In this document: positions 23,946-34,273 of the stretch, piece after piece
How the letters are laid out: each line of letters opens with the position of its first letter
Position numbering within the stretch: the stretch's first letter is position 1
Source of the DNA: Acidimicrobiaceae bacterium
Lineage (GTDB): Bacteria; Actinomycetota; Acidimicrobiia; Acidimicrobiales; Ilumatobacteraceae
Reading direction: 5' to 3'
DNA: 64,000 nt
Assembly (NCBI GenBank): GCA_020637235.1
Contig: JACJWG010000002.1
Span: forward strand, 310,001-374,000
Position numbers and translations under genes: made by a program
The notes under the pieces: model-generated
Database searches by the model: none
What the model was told of the DNA's origin: nothing
What the model saw: the letters and a program-made list of their open reading frames with translations, nothing else

Positions 23946-25226
23946 CCGGGGTCGCGACTCGGGCGCACCGTGGCGTCCATGTCCCGTGCCCCGGTCGACC
24001 GCCGTCTCGCCGATGACCCGGCGGCCCGTCGCGCCGTGATCGCGCTCGGCCTGTTCTCCCTCGCCGAGCAGGCCGTCTGGGTGACGGTGCTGGTCATCGC
24101 CCACCGCTCGGGCGGGGTGGCCGAGGCCGGCACGGTGTCGGCCGCGCTGATGCTGCCGGCCGCGGTCGTCGCGCCGTTCGCGGCGCGAGAGGTGCACGAC
24201 TCGGGCCTGCGTCATCCGCTCCCGGCGAGCTATGCGATGCAGACGGGCGCGTTGGTGCTGGCCACTGCGACGCTGGCGCTCGGTCTCGATCCGATCGTGT
24301 TCTACCTGTCGGCGGCCATGGTGACCGTGACCGTGGTGTTCAGCCGGCCGGCGCATCACGCCGTGCTCGCGCGGCACGGCTCGACCGTGGCGGCCACCGT
24401 GGCCACCGGGGTGGCGACCGGTGCTGCGCAGCTCGGCGGACCACTGCTCGCCGCCGGCCTCATCGCCGTCGTCGGGCCGACGTCGGTGTTCGCCGTCGCC
24501 ACCTGCCTGCTCGCCGCCGCTGCGTTGCTCACGCTGCGCGTCGAGCCGGTCGACGACGACCAGCGTTCGCGGGAACCGGGTTCGCCCCGACCGGATCGTG
24601 TGCTTCGGCCGGTCCGGTCGGGCTGCGACCCCCGACCCGGCCTCGCCCGGCCGGGCATCGCTCGCGGGTCGCTGGCGGTGCTCGGCGTGCTGGGCATGGT
24701 GACGCTCGTGCTCGGCACGATCGAGTCGATCGCGACCGAGGTGTCGTGGCGCCTCGGCTCCACCGGCTCGGGCACCGGTGTGCTGCTCGGCGCCGCCGGC
24801 GCCGGCCTGCTCGTGGGCGCCCGCCTCGGCGGCGCGGTGGTCGCTCGGCGCGGCGTGTGCCCGGCGCTGCGCGTCGGTGCGGTGCTCGTGGCGCTCGGCC
24901 TGCTCGGCCTCGGCGTCCCGCTCGGACGGGCGGGTGCTGCCGCGGCGTTCGCGCTCGTCGGCGCCGGCATGCAGACCGTGACGGTCGGGGGCTGGGTGTT
25001 GCTGCACCGGACCGCCGGTGCAGCGACCGGGCGGGTGTTCGGCCTCCTCGAGAGCCTGCAGCTCGTCACGAACGCGATCGGCGCCGGCCTCGCCGGGGTG
25101 GGCGTCGCCCACTGGGGCGTGTGGCCGGTGCTGGTGACCGCGTCGGCCGCACTGCCGATGGCGGCCCTCCCGCTCAGCGCGGCGCGAGTGCATCGGCTGG
25201 CACCCGGTGGGGTGCAGGTGGCCTAG
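23943..25226 (+). CDS. MFS-like transporter
   Basis: The protein is about 427 aa with roughly 12 hydrophobic helices. These include AVIALGLFSLAEQAVWVTVLVIAHRSGGV, a VFSRPAHHAVLARHG stretch after helix 4, and a later half with GTGVLLGAAGAGLLVGARLGG. This fits the MFS fold of the MFS_3/enterobactin-exporter style with acidic and arginine-rich cytoplasmic loops. Substrate unknown. ATG 23943 has GGAG at 8 nt spacing but lies inside a hairpin; ATG 23979 is an alternative without a ribosome-binding site. The gene is divergent from the LuxR regulator, with ~490 bp between their starts; that stretch holds the possible small ORF and the hairpin. Confidence 0.75.
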   Translation: MPGSRLGRTVASMSRAPVDRRLADDPAARRAVIALGLFSLAEQAVWVTVLVIAHRSGGVAEAGTVSAALMLPAAVVAPFAAREVHDSGLRHPLPASYAMQTGALVLATATLALGLDPIVFYLSAAMVTVTVVFSRPAHHAVLARHGSTVAATVATGVATGAAQLGGPLLAAGLIAVVGPTSVFAVATCLLAAAALLTLRVEPVDDDQRSREPGSPRPDRVLRPVRSGCDPRPGLARPGIARGSLAVLGVLGMVTLVLGTIESIATEVSWRLGSTGSGTGVLLGAAGAGLLVGARLGGAVVARRGVCPALRVGAVLVALGLLGLGVPLGRAGAAAAFALVGAGMQTVTVGGWVLLHRTAGAATGRVFGLLESLQLVTNAIGAGLAGVGVAHWGVWPVLVTASAALPMAALPLSAARVHRLAPGGVQVA

Positions 25227-25236
25227 CGTCGAGGGC

Positions 25237-26163
25237 ATGTCCGCACGCTTCGCGACACCGATCACCTTCACCGGCCCGTGGCGATCCCCGGCGCAGATGC
25301 TCGACGCCCAGGAATACGACGGCCACGCCAGCGTCCACGACGAAGCGACGGCGGCCACCCTGGGCCTGCGGGGTGCTCCGATCGAGGGGCCCACCCATTT
25401 CAGTCAGTTCGACCCGCTGGCCGTCGCCCGGTGGGGCGACGCGTGGTTCGAGCGGGGCTGCATCAGCTCGCACTTCCTCGAGATGGTGGTGGCGGGTGAG
25501 CAGGTGCAGGCGACGCTCACGACCGGCGACGAGCCCGACCTGGCCCGCATCGACGCCCGCAAGCCCGACGGCACCGCGGTGCTCACCGGGACGGCGTCGA
25601 TCGGACCCGAGCACCCGACCACCGAGCTCGACCGCCGCCTCGCGTCGCTGCGCGAACCCGGCGAGCTCTTCATCGTCGACCGGCTGCACGTGGGCATGGC
25701 CGGTCCGGCCGGCGAGACCGCGGTCGTCACGCACGACGACCACAACGGCGACCTCTACCCGTTCTCGCTGGCCCAGAAGCTGGACCGGATCACCGAACCC
25801 CATCCGTGGTACACGCTCGAGGGCGGCGCGTCGTCACCGTGGGGTCGCGCCGTCGTGCCGTTCGAGATGATCAGCGTGCTGGCGATGAAGGCGCCGTCGA
25901 CGTTCCCGGTACGCGGGCCGTCGATCGGGCTGTTCGTCGACCTCGAGGTGCGCCTGTTGGCCGGCCCCGTGTTCGTCGGGCACACCTACGAGCTGCGCCG
26001 CCGGATCGTCGGCCTCGGTCAGAGCCGACGGACCGAGAGCTCGTGGATCGAGACGCTCGTCGTCGACCCCGGCACCGACGTCACGGTGGCACGCGTGCTG
26101 TTGCACTCGGGCGTGTTCAAGGCGTCGTACGCGAACTATCCGCCGGAACGTCTCGCGACCTGA
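25237..26163 (+). CDS. MaoC/hotdog-fold dehydratase-like protein
   Basis: The 308-aa protein has a tandem hotdog look. The N-terminal half has EYDGHASVHDEATAATLGLRGAPIEGPTHFSQFDPL, like MaoC (R)-hydratase domains where Asp and His bind the enoyl-CoA. The second half has FVDLEVRLLAGPVFVGHTYELRRRIVGLG. No clean catalytic D-x4-H pair is certain, so a binding or thioesterase-like role is possible. TAGCGT at 25224 places the transcript start at or beside ATG 25237, so the upstream ATG at 25207 is rejected. It follows the MFS gene closely but has its own promoter. Confidence 0.65.
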   Translation: MSARFATPITFTGPWRSPAQMLDAQEYDGHASVHDEATAATLGLRGAPIEGPTHFSQFDPLAVARWGDAWFERGCISSHFLEMVVAGEQVQATLTTGDEPDLARIDARKPDGTAVLTGTASIGPEHPTTELDRRLASLREPGELFIVDRLHVGMAGPAGETAVVTHDDHNGDLYPFSLAQKLDRITEPHPWYTLEGGASSPWGRAVVPFEMISVLAMKAPSTFPVRGPSIGLFVDLEVRLLAGPVFVGHTYELRRRIVGLGQSRRTESSWIETLVVDPGTDVTVARVLLHSGVFKASYANYPPERLAT

Positions 26164-26184
26164 GCCCGCCCTCGCCGGCTCGAC

Positions 26185-27195
26185 TCAGGGTGCAACGGGC
26201 TCGGCCCCTGCGCTCGCCGCCGGGTCGGGGAGGTCGAGTCCCGCCGGATTCGTCGACACGACGGACCACGAGGCGTGGTAGGTGACGGTCCCGTCGTCGG
26301 CGGGCACCACCCCGCTCGGATCGGCGGTGACCGACAGGTAGCGCAGGGCGCCGGTGGCGTCGAAGCCCATGGTGAGGTCGAGCTCGGCGTCGCGGGTGAG
26401 CGACAGTCGCACCATGTCGAACGCGACCGGGGCCAGTCGACGGAACGTCGCCGCGTCGAGCCGCCAGCGCCGCAGATCGACGATGTCGTCCGCGAACTCG
26501 GGGAGTGTGACGGGCGGCACCTGCGCGGCCACTGCGCCCTCGCCGGTCTCGCCGGTCTCCCCGGCCGGCGCGGGCTCGCCGCGCTCCCCGGGCCCGACGA
26601 CGTCGACCATCTCGGACGCGTCCTCGACGGTCTGGTCGATCGCCGATGCGGTGGTGAGCAGGTCGGTGACCGGCAGCGACGCCAGTTCGAGGCCGATCAG
26701 GTCGTTGCGAACCGGCACCAGGTGGTCCGACAGGTACGCCACGATCTCCGCCGGATCGGCGTCGGGCTGGCGCACCCAGCCCCCGGGCGCCTCCTCGCTC
26801 GCCGCGTACTGCCCGCCGGTGACATCCCAGATCTCGTCCGGCGCGGTGGCGGGCTGCACCGCCGGGTCCGGCGCCAGCGCGGTCTGCTGCGCATCGAGCC
26901 AGGTCGGCTCCACCTTGGTGCCCCGGCGCAGCCGTGACGTCTCGAGGTCGACCGCTGTCGTGAGCACGGTGCGCATCGTCGACGGCGACCCGTCACCGAT
27001 CCACAGGCTCGTCTCCACCAGCTCGATCGAGCCGTACACCGGTCGAACCTGGTCGGCCTCGACCCGAGTTGCCTCGCGCCGACCGAACGCGCGCTGCACC
27101 GGCTCGCTCTGGTAGCCGAACCATCCGCCCACTCCGGCGCCGCCGATCAGGGTGACGGTGGCGACACCGATCGCGACCGATCGCATCGACGCCAT
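26185..27195 (-). CDS. Membrane-anchored hypothetical protein, 336 aa
   Basis: A single N-terminal membrane segment (SVAIGVATVTLIGGAGVGGWFGY) anchors a large extracytoplasmic domain. That domain ends with strands such as LDLTMGFDATGALRYLSVTADPSG, reminiscent of lipoprotein-type or DUF-type beta domains. A Glu/Gly-rich linker (GERGEPAPAGETGETGEGA) divides it. No function is assigned. It starts 1 bp after the stop of the upstream membrane protein (27197-28690), whose domain shares similar ending motifs (IELTVDTAGVVRELSVTSP), so the two look like duplicated partners in one operon. Confidence 0.65.
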   Translation of the reverse strand: MASMRSVAIGVATVTLIGGAGVGGWFGYQSEPVQRAFGRREATRVEADQVRPVYGSIELVETSLWIGDGSPSTMRTVLTTAVDLETSRLRRGTKVEPTWLDAQQTALAPDPAVQPATAPDEIWDVTGGQYAASEEAPGGWVRQPDADPAEIVAYLSDHLVPVRNDLIGLELASLPVTDLLTTASAIDQTVEDASEMVDVVGPGERGEPAPAGETGETGEGAVAAQVPPVTLPEFADDIVDLRRWRLDAATFRRLAPVAFDMVRLSLTRDAELDLTMGFDATGALRYLSVTADPSGVVPADDGTVTYHASWSVVSTNPAGLDLPDPAASAGAEPVAP

Positions 27196-27196
27196 G

Positions 27197-28690
27197 TCAG
27201 CCCTCCCCGGTGACGTCGGCAGACACCGTCGGATCGACGATCCCGGGAGCGTCGCCGGACAGCTCGACCAGGGTCCATCGCTCGCGGTGACCGACCGAAC
27301 CGTCGCCATCGCCGAGGGACGTCAGGGTGTCGGCGAGCGGCGAGGTCACGCTCAACTCGCGCACCACCCCGGCGGTGTCGACGGTGAGCTCGATCTCGAC
27401 GACGGCGTCGCCGGACTGCTCGCCGAACTGCCAGAGCTGTGCCAGCAGCTGCGGCGCCGTCTCGAACCATGTGCCGCGCTCGAGTTCCCAGGTGTAGGTG
27501 GTGAGCTCGACGTCGCCGTCGAGCGACGCGCGGATCGACGACGGGGCGAACGTGCGCAGCGAGGAATCGACCAGGTCCTGGTACATCCAGATCCGTGTCC
27601 AGGCACCGGCGTCGTCGGCAGGGAAGCTGCCGGGCTCGTGGGCGGCCCACTCGCCGCCGGCGTCACGGACGAACGACCCGGAGGGACCCTCCACCATCTC
27701 GAGGTCACGCACGGTGACCGGATCGCCCGGCCGTCCGTCGGTGAGCGCCGTCATGCTGGTGACCGCGGCGATCGAACGGTCACCGGTCGCGAGGTCGAGC
27801 ACGACGGTCGCGTCGATCGTGTCGAGCCGCGCCGCACCGGCCTCCACCGTCACCCGCTCCGTCGTCCACTCGTAGGTGACCCCACCCGTCGTCGGCCGGG
27901 CGAACACCGTGCCGGGCGTGGCGTCCGGGTCGTAGCCGTCGCCACGCAGCCGCTGCATCACGGTCGTGTCCTTGCCGATCGTGAGCATGCCGGCGCCCCC
28001 CGCCACCACGGCGAACGCGAGCAGGAACGGCAGCTTGCGCCGCGAACGCTTCGATCGTCGGCCTTTCACCTGCGGCAGCGCCTTCGCGCTGCGCTGCTGG
28101 GCGAAGTGTTGCGCGGCGGCGATGAGGTGCGGGTCGCCCGACTCGGCCGCCTTGCGAGCGAGCAGGTCCTCGTCGACGGGCTCGGGCTCGGCCACCGTCG
28201 TCGCGCCGACCGAGGGTGCGTCGGACGCACCTGGCACCGCCGTCGTGGGCACGGCCGCGACCGCCGGTGACTCGGACGGCAGCGGTGCCGGCGGGGTGAC
28301 CGACGGCACCGCGTCGGCAGGCACCGGCGCCAGTGGCGGCATCACGGGCACCGGCGGGACGGTCAGCGACGGAGGCGGGAGCGGCGGCGGCAGGACCGTC
28401 GGCGCCACCGACGTCGTCACGGCCGCCGTCACGGCCGCCGGAGCGGGTGGAACGACCGTCGGCGCAGCCACGACCGTCGGCGCGGGCGGAATCACCGTCG
28501 GCGCGGGCGCCGGAGCGGCCGTCAGATCGGCCGCCGGAACGCTGTCGGCGCGCTTCGGCGCCGCCGCCGGCAGACGGGGCAGGAACGGGCGCGGTGGCGT
28601 CGCCGCTGCCTCCCCGGCGGGCGCGGGCGCGCCGGGGAGCGGCGGCTCGACGTCGCAGCGATCGTCGACGGTGAGGGAGACGTCGGACAC
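27197..28690 (-). CDS. Membrane-anchored protein with long Pro/Ala/Val-rich cytoplasmic N-terminus
   Basis: The protein is 497 aa. The first ~170 residues are low-complexity Pro/Ala/Thr/Val. An acidic and then basic region (KGRRSKRSRRK) precedes one membrane helix (LPFLLAFAVVAGGAGMLTIG, about 222-241). The ~250-residue exterior domain resembles that of the next gene. Proline-rich tails plus one helix are seen in actinobacterial envelope or signalling proteins, but no family is recognised. The GTG start is inferred. It lies 1 bp upstream of 26185-27195, forming a two-gene operon. The gene is divergent from the CHAD gene. Confidence 0.65.
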   Translation of the reverse strand: MSDVSLTVDDRCDVEPPLPGAPAPAGEAAATPPRPFLPRLPAAAPKRADSVPAADLTAAPAPAPTVIPPAPTVVAAPTVVPPAPAAVTAAVTTSVAPTVLPPPLPPPSLTVPPVPVMPPLAPVPADAVPSVTPPAPLPSESPAVAAVPTTAVPGASDAPSVGATTVAEPEPVDEDLLARKAAESGDPHLIAAAQHFAQQRSAKALPQVKGRRSKRSRRKLPFLLAFAVVAGGAGMLTIGKDTTVMQRLRGDGYDPDATPGTVFARPTTGGVTYEWTTERVTVEAGAARLDTIDATVVLDLATGDRSIAAVTSMTALTDGRPGDPVTVRDLEMVEGPSGSFVRDAGGEWAAHEPGSFPADDAGAWTRIWMYQDLVDSSLRTFAPSSIRASLDGDVELTTYTWELERGTWFETAPQLLAQLWQFGEQSGDAVVEIELTVDTAGVVRELSVTSPLADTLTSLGDGDGSVGHRERWTLVELSGDAPGIVDPTVSADVTGEG

Positions 28691-28851
28691 GGAGCGGTTA
28701 TCGGCATCGCGCGACCCCGCTTGAGCCGGAGCACACGACGTGTCGCCGAATCGCGTGACGATCGTGTCAAGCGCCGCGTATCGCGCGAGCGCGGATGAGA
28801 TGCTGGCGAGATGAGGCCGACACCCCCGCCTGCGCCCCGAGCGAGGGTCCG

Positions 28852-30450
28852 GTGACCGGCATCAGCTGCCTGTCGGGGGGTGCCGTCGAGCCCGCCACGG
28901 TGCTCGACGAGCTCGTTCGTCTCGGCTTCGAGCTCGGCCCGTCCGAGCCGTACCAGGTGATGGTGCTCGACACGCCCGACGCCCGGCTGGTGCGCGCCGG
29001 GGCCCGCCTCGACGCTCGACCGGTCTACCAGCCGAACAGTGCCGACGCCGTCGAGCTCCGGGTTCGCGGCGACGCGGTGCCCGACCGTCCGGTCGTGGTG
29101 AGCCGGTTGCCGCGAACCACCCGGGATCTGCCCGCGGGCCGGTTCCGCACCGTCGTCGGCGATCTGCTCCGCGAGCGGGCGCTCGGTGTGCGGATGTCGT
29201 TCGCCTCGTCGTGCGCGCACGCCCTGCTGCGCGCCGCCGACGGTGCACCACAGGCGCGCATCGAACTGCACACCGAGGTGGTCGTGCACGACGAGCGTGG
29301 CCGTCGTCGCGAGGTGGCGCCCGATTGGTGCATCGAACTGCACCTCGTCGGCGATCGGATCAAGCCGGTACGACGGGTGCAGCGGCGGCTGCGCGACCTG
29401 GGGCTGGCGGTGCTGGCCGGCGACGTGTTGGTGTGGGCGAGCGATCGTGGCGATGTCGACCTCACCGGCCGGCAGCGTCACCGTCGTCCGACGATGCGTC
29501 GGCGAGAACCGGCGGCCGATGTGTTCCGCCGGGTGCTGCACGCCTACGGCGACACGATCGGCGACTCGTGGCAGGGCACCGTCGACGACCTCGATCCCGA
29601 GTACCTCCACGAACTGCGGGTCGCGTTGCGCTCGGGTCGCTCGGTGTGGCGCGCCGCCCGCGACGTGTTGCCCGCCGAGGCGTGCGACGATGCGCTCGAC
29701 CTGGCCGGCGCGCTCGCCGACCGCACCGGCCCGGCCCGCGACCTCGACGTGCTGGTGGCCCGCTGGGACGACCATGTGGCCGTGTTGACACCCGAGCGGC
29801 GCGTCACCCTCGAACCGGCACGCGATCTCCTCGTCCGTCGTCGCGCCGACGCCCACGCCGTGCTGTCCGCCCAGTTGGTCGACCTCGATCGCGATCAGTG
29901 GCTCGCCTCGTGGCGGCGGCTCGTCGACCTCGACCGCAGCGCCGGCCTCGACGCCGCCTCCGCACCACGCGACGCCGGCCGCCGAGCCGGTCGAGTGGTG
30001 GCCGATCGGGTGCGTCGCGAGCACCGAGGCCTCGTCCGCGCCGCCCGCACCATCGGTGACGACACCCCGGTGCCGGCACTGCACGAGCTGCGCAAGGACG
30101 GCAAGCGACTGCGCTACCTCGTCGAAGCGTTCGCACCGCTCACCGACGGCCGTCGGGCCCGCGAGCACCGGCGGCGTTATCTGCGACGGCTGAAGCGGTT
30201 GCTCGGCCACCTCGGCGAGCTGCAGGACGTCGACGTGCACCGGCAGCTGTTCGACCGGTTGCGCGAAGACCTCGAGCACCAGCCAGGCGGGATGCATCCG
30301 GCCACTGCTGCAGCACTGGACGAGCTGCGAGTGGTGTTCGACGACCAGCTCGTGGAGCGACGGCGAGCGGCCGTCGAGGCCATCGCCGCGTTCGACCGAG
30401 GGTCGACGCGCCGCGCACGGCGAGCGCTGGTCGACGAGCTGCGGCGCTGA
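28852..30450 (+). CDS. CHAD domain protein, possibly with degenerate CYTH-like N-terminus
   Basis: The C-terminal ~300 residues form a CHAD domain. It begins DVFRRVLHAYGDTI, with HELRVALRSGRSVWR, then LHELRKDGKRLRYLVEAF and KRLLGHLGELQDVDVHRQLF, giving the paired histidines and many basic residues that bind polyphosphate. The first ~220 residues contain strand-rich stretches (VELRVRGDAV, ARIELHTEVVVHDERG) that may be an eroded CYTH triphosphate-tunnel domain. Role: probable polyphosphate binding. The start is uncertain: GTG 28852, with an in-frame ATG 28795 upstream. The 161-bp gap to the divergent gene shows no clear promoter. Confidence 0.8.
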   Translation: MTGISCLSGGAVEPATVLDELVRLGFELGPSEPYQVMVLDTPDARLVRAGARLDARPVYQPNSADAVELRVRGDAVPDRPVVVSRLPRTTRDLPAGRFRTVVGDLLRERALGVRMSFASSCAHALLRAADGAPQARIELHTEVVVHDERGRRREVAPDWCIELHLVGDRIKPVRRVQRRLRDLGLAVLAGDVLVWASDRGDVDLTGRQRHRRPTMRRREPAADVFRRVLHAYGDTIGDSWQGTVDDLDPEYLHELRVALRSGRSVWRAARDVLPAEACDDALDLAGALADRTGPARDLDVLVARWDDHVAVLTPERRVTLEPARDLLVRRRADAHAVLSAQLVDLDRDQWLASWRRLVDLDRSAGLDAASAPRDAGRRAGRVVADRVRREHRGLVRAARTIGDDTPVPALHELRKDGKRLRYLVEAFAPLTDGRRAREHRRRYLRRLKRLLGHLGELQDVDVHRQLFDRLREDLEHQPGGMHPATAAALDELRVVFDDQLVERRRAAVEAIAAFDRGSTRRARRALVDELRR

Positions 30451-30479
30451 ACTCGGCCGGCGCGTCAGCAGGCCCGTGC

Positions 30480-31175
30480 TCAGCTGGTCAGGCCGAGCAC
30501 GAACTCGCGGATCATGGCGGCGACGACGTCGGCGTGGGTCGCCTCGTGCATCGAGTGCTCGCCGCCCTCGACGAGCCGCACCCGACCATCGGGCAATCTC
30601 CGCTCGAACCACGCTCCCGACGCCTGGTACTCGGGCCGGTCGCGGTCGCCCACCAACACCAGCACGGGCACGGTGAGTTCGGCGATGCGGTCCATCACCA
30701 GTGCGTCGCGATGGAGGTTCAGGTCGGTCACCTGCGGGGCGACACCGAACTTGTGGGCGTTGCGCCGCGACCGCTCGTTCCACGCCTCGCGCTTGTCCGG
30801 GTCGCGGAAGCCGGGCCCCGTGTTCAGCACCACCAGGCCACGGTCGACGCCGGGCCGGGTGATCGCGTGTGCGAGCGCCAGGTAGCCACCGAGCGAGTGA
30901 CCGACCAGGACGGGTCGATGGCTGCCGTCCGCCGGGCCGAACAGGTCGGCCAGCACGTCGTCGAGGTCGGCGAGGGCCCGGTCGCGGGTGTACTCGTCCG
31001 GGTCGTCGGGCACGGGTGAGCCGCCGTGGCCGAGCAGGTCGACGGCAGCGACGTCGAAGGTGTCGGCGAGCAACTCGAGACACTGCGACCAGGTGGCGGC
31101 ACTCGACCCGAGGCCGTGCAGGAACACGATCGGCACGGCGCCGCGCACCCCACCACGTACCACGTTGAGCCGCAT
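30480..31175 (-). CDS. Alpha/beta hydrolase
   Basis: The 231-aa protein has the canonical triad: oxyanion HGLGSS, nucleophile GHSLGG, acid in VGDRDRPEY and histidine in GGEHSMH. Length and pattern match MhpC/esterase-type hydrolases of small molecules. The ATG at 31175 has an excellent AGGAGG upstream; the longer upstream frame is rejected. The gene lies 28 bp downstream of the WYL regulator on the same strand. Confidence 0.85.
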   Translation of the reverse strand: MRLNVVRGGVRGAVPIVFLHGLGSSAATWSQCLELLADTFDVAAVDLLGHGGSPVPDDPDEYTRDRALADLDDVLADLFGPADGSHRPVLVGHSLGGYLALAHAITRPGVDRGLVVLNTGPGFRDPDKREAWNERSRRNAHKFGVAPQVTDLNLHRDALVMDRIAELTVPVLVLVGDRDRPEYQASGAWFERRLPDGRVRLVEGGEHSMHEATHADVVAAMIREFVLGLTS

Positions 31176-31203
31176 CCCGATCCCTCCTCGACGGTGAACG
31201 CCG

Positions 31204-32211
31204 TCAGCTTGGCAGGCGGTCGGGGTCGAGGTAGAGCTGCGCCAGTTCACGACCGAGCCGTTCGAGATGGGCGCGCACCTCCGGCGGGTCGAGCACCTCC
31301 AACGCCGCGCCCCATCCTGCGAGGTGTTGTGCGATCACCTGTGGCGAACGTCCGGCGACGATCACGGTCACCCGTGCCTCGCCCGCCGCGCTCGGCGAGG
31401 CGTGCTCCGGAGCGGTCTCGACCTCGTCGAGCAGCAGATCGTTGCCGAACTGGCCGCGCAACCCGCGCACGTAGGCCGCCGGCACCCGCACCGTCGCCCG
31501 CGCCGGCGAGCGCCGCTCGCCCATCTCGGCGACGACCGCGAGCCACGCGGCGCGCAGGTCGAAGTCGGCGGGTCGCTCGGCTCGCTCGGTGGTGAGTGCT
31601 GCGGTACGCACCCGATCGACGCGGAACGTGCGCTGCCCACGGTCGGTGCCTGCCACCAGGTACCAGACCCTGCCCTTCGAGACCAGGCCGAGCGGATCGA
31701 CGACGCGCTCCGTCGCGACGCGGGTGCGGTCGACGTACGAGATCCGCACCCGTACCCGTTCGACCACGGCCCGGCGCAGCACGGGCAGGTGTTCGGGCGT
31801 GGGAGCCGGTGGCCCGTCCCCCCAAGCGGACGGATCGACGACGACCGCCTTCGCGGCCACCTCGGCATCGGCGCGGAACGTCTCCGGCAACGCTCGGAGC
31901 AGCTTGCGCAGGATGCCGCTCGTGTGACGCTCACCGCCGTCGAGCGGGGTGGCGGCGCCTGCGGTGAGGAACAGGTGACGGGCTTCCTCGGCGGTGAGGC
32001 CGGACAGGTCGGTCGACGCTCCGCCGAGCAACCGCCACCCACCGTTGCGGCCCGGCTGTGAGTAGACGGGCAGGCCGGCCATCCCCAGTGCTTCGAGGTC
32101 GCGTCGGGCGGTCTTCTCCGACACCTCGAGCTCGGCGGCAACCTCGGGCGCGGTGACACGCCCCCGGGTCTGGAGCATCAGCAGGATGGCCACGAGGCGG
32201 TCGGCACGCAC
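31204..32211 (-). CDS. WYL-domain transcriptional regulator (DeoR-like HTH)
   Basis: The 335-aa protein has an N-terminal winged HTH, VRADRLVAILLMLQTRGRVTAPEVAAELEVSEKTARRDLEALGMAG. A WYL domain follows (RVRISYVDRTRVATERVVDPLGLVSKGRVWYLVAGTDRGQRTFRVDRV), then a C-terminal WCX-like dimerisation region. WYL proteins sense nucleic acid or small ligands. The GTG at 32211 is 12 nt from GATCAT. It is divergent from a DrrAB-type ABC exporter, and the 63-bp gap is packed with GTGTCCA repeats, so it probably controls itself and the exporter. Confidence 0.88.
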   Translation of the reverse strand: MRADRLVAILLMLQTRGRVTAPEVAAELEVSEKTARRDLEALGMAGLPVYSQPGRNGGWRLLGGASTDLSGLTAEEARHLFLTAGAATPLDGGERHTSGILRKLLRALPETFRADAEVAAKAVVVDPSAWGDGPPAPTPEHLPVLRRAVVERVRVRISYVDRTRVATERVVDPLGLVSKGRVWYLVAGTDRGQRTFRVDRVRTAALTTERAERPADFDLRAAWLAVVAEMGERRSPARATVRVPAAYVRGLRGQFGNDLLLDEVETAPEHASPSAAGEARVTVIVAGRSPQVIAQHLAGWGAALEVLDPPEVRAHLERLGRELAQLYLDPDRLPS

Positions 32212-32267
32212 GTGTCCATGATCTTCTCGAACCTGGACACGACGTGTCCAGTTTCGTGCGCCATGCT
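32212..32267. promoter_or_regulatory. Divergent promoter with GTGTCCA operators
   Basis: The perfect palindrome CTGGACAC-GAC-GTGTCCAG lies at 32233-32251. A third copy of GTGTCCA is at 32212-32218, next to the regulator's start codon. Plus-strand -10 CATGCT (32262) and minus-strand GATCAT (first base 32223) are the leaderless promoters. The likely binder is the WYL regulator. Confidence 0.72.
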
Positions 32268-32274
32268 TGCTGCC

Positions 32275-33320
<1,046 letters not shown>

Positions 33321-33324
<4 letters not shown>

Positions 33325-34166
33325 CCGCACCCCTCACCTCCCCCACGTCGGCCTCGGCACGCAGCATCAGCGCCTCCATCCAGGCACCCGCCCGACCGCC
33401 CGGCGTGTGGGCCACCGCGGCCACGTACGCCACTCGCACGATCAAGCAGTTCATCCGCACCCCGCAGCTGCTGGTCGTGAACGCCGTCACCTCGATCATG
33501 TTCCTCCTCATCTTCCGCTTCGTCTTCGGCGGGGCGATCGGCACCGGCGACGTGGCCTACGTCGACTTCTTGATCCCGGCACTGGCGGCCGTCAGCGGAC
33601 TGTTCGCCGGTGGCGCCGTCGGCGTGGCCGAAGACATGGAGAGCGGGCTGTTCGACCGGTTGCGTTCGCTGCCGATCCCGCGCCCGGCGGTGCTGCTCGG
33701 CCGATCGATCGCCGACACCCTGCTCAACACCTGGGGCACCGTCATCACCCTCGTGGTCGGTGTCATCGTGGGGTTCCGGGTGCACGGCGGACCGGTCGCC
33801 GCGGTGGGCGCGCTCGCGCTGTGCATCGTGTTCGCGGCGTCGTTCAGCTGGCTGATGATCTTCCTCGGTCTCGTGTCGGGGTCGGCTCAGGCGGCGCAGG
33901 GCATGTCGTTCTCGGTGTTCCCGCTCATCTTCGTGTCGAGCGCGTACGTGCCGGTCGAGTCGATGCCGGGCTGGTTGCAGCCGATCGCGAACAACCAGCC
34001 GGTCACCGCGATGGTGGGTGCGGTGCGAGCACTGGTCATCGGTGGCGACACCGAGGCGCTGCTCGGGCACAGCACCTCGTGGTTCGTCGTCCGGTCGCTG
34101 CTCTGGTCGATCGTCATCCTGGTCGTGTTCGCGTCGCTCTCGGCACGCCGCTTCGCGCGGCTCTGA
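33321..34166 (+). CDS. ABC-2 type permease, DrrB-like
   Basis: The 281-aa protein has six hydrophobic helices. IKQFIRTPQLLVVNAVTSIMFLLIFRFVFGG and the SSAYVPVESMPGWLQPIANNQPVTAMVGAVRAL loop are hallmarks of DrrB/ABC2 permeases. EDMESGLFDRLRSLPIPRPAVLLGR is the conserved coupling region. With the ATPase it makes an export pump for a lipid or drug-like compound. Confidence 0.9.
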
Positions 34167-34273
34167 CCGGCGTCGCGCGGGGTTGCTCGCGGTTCCTCAG
34201 GAGTTGCTCATGAGTTCGTCAACCTGCGGACAGCCACGTCAAGGCGGTCGGCACGGCTGCCGATGACGCCAGC

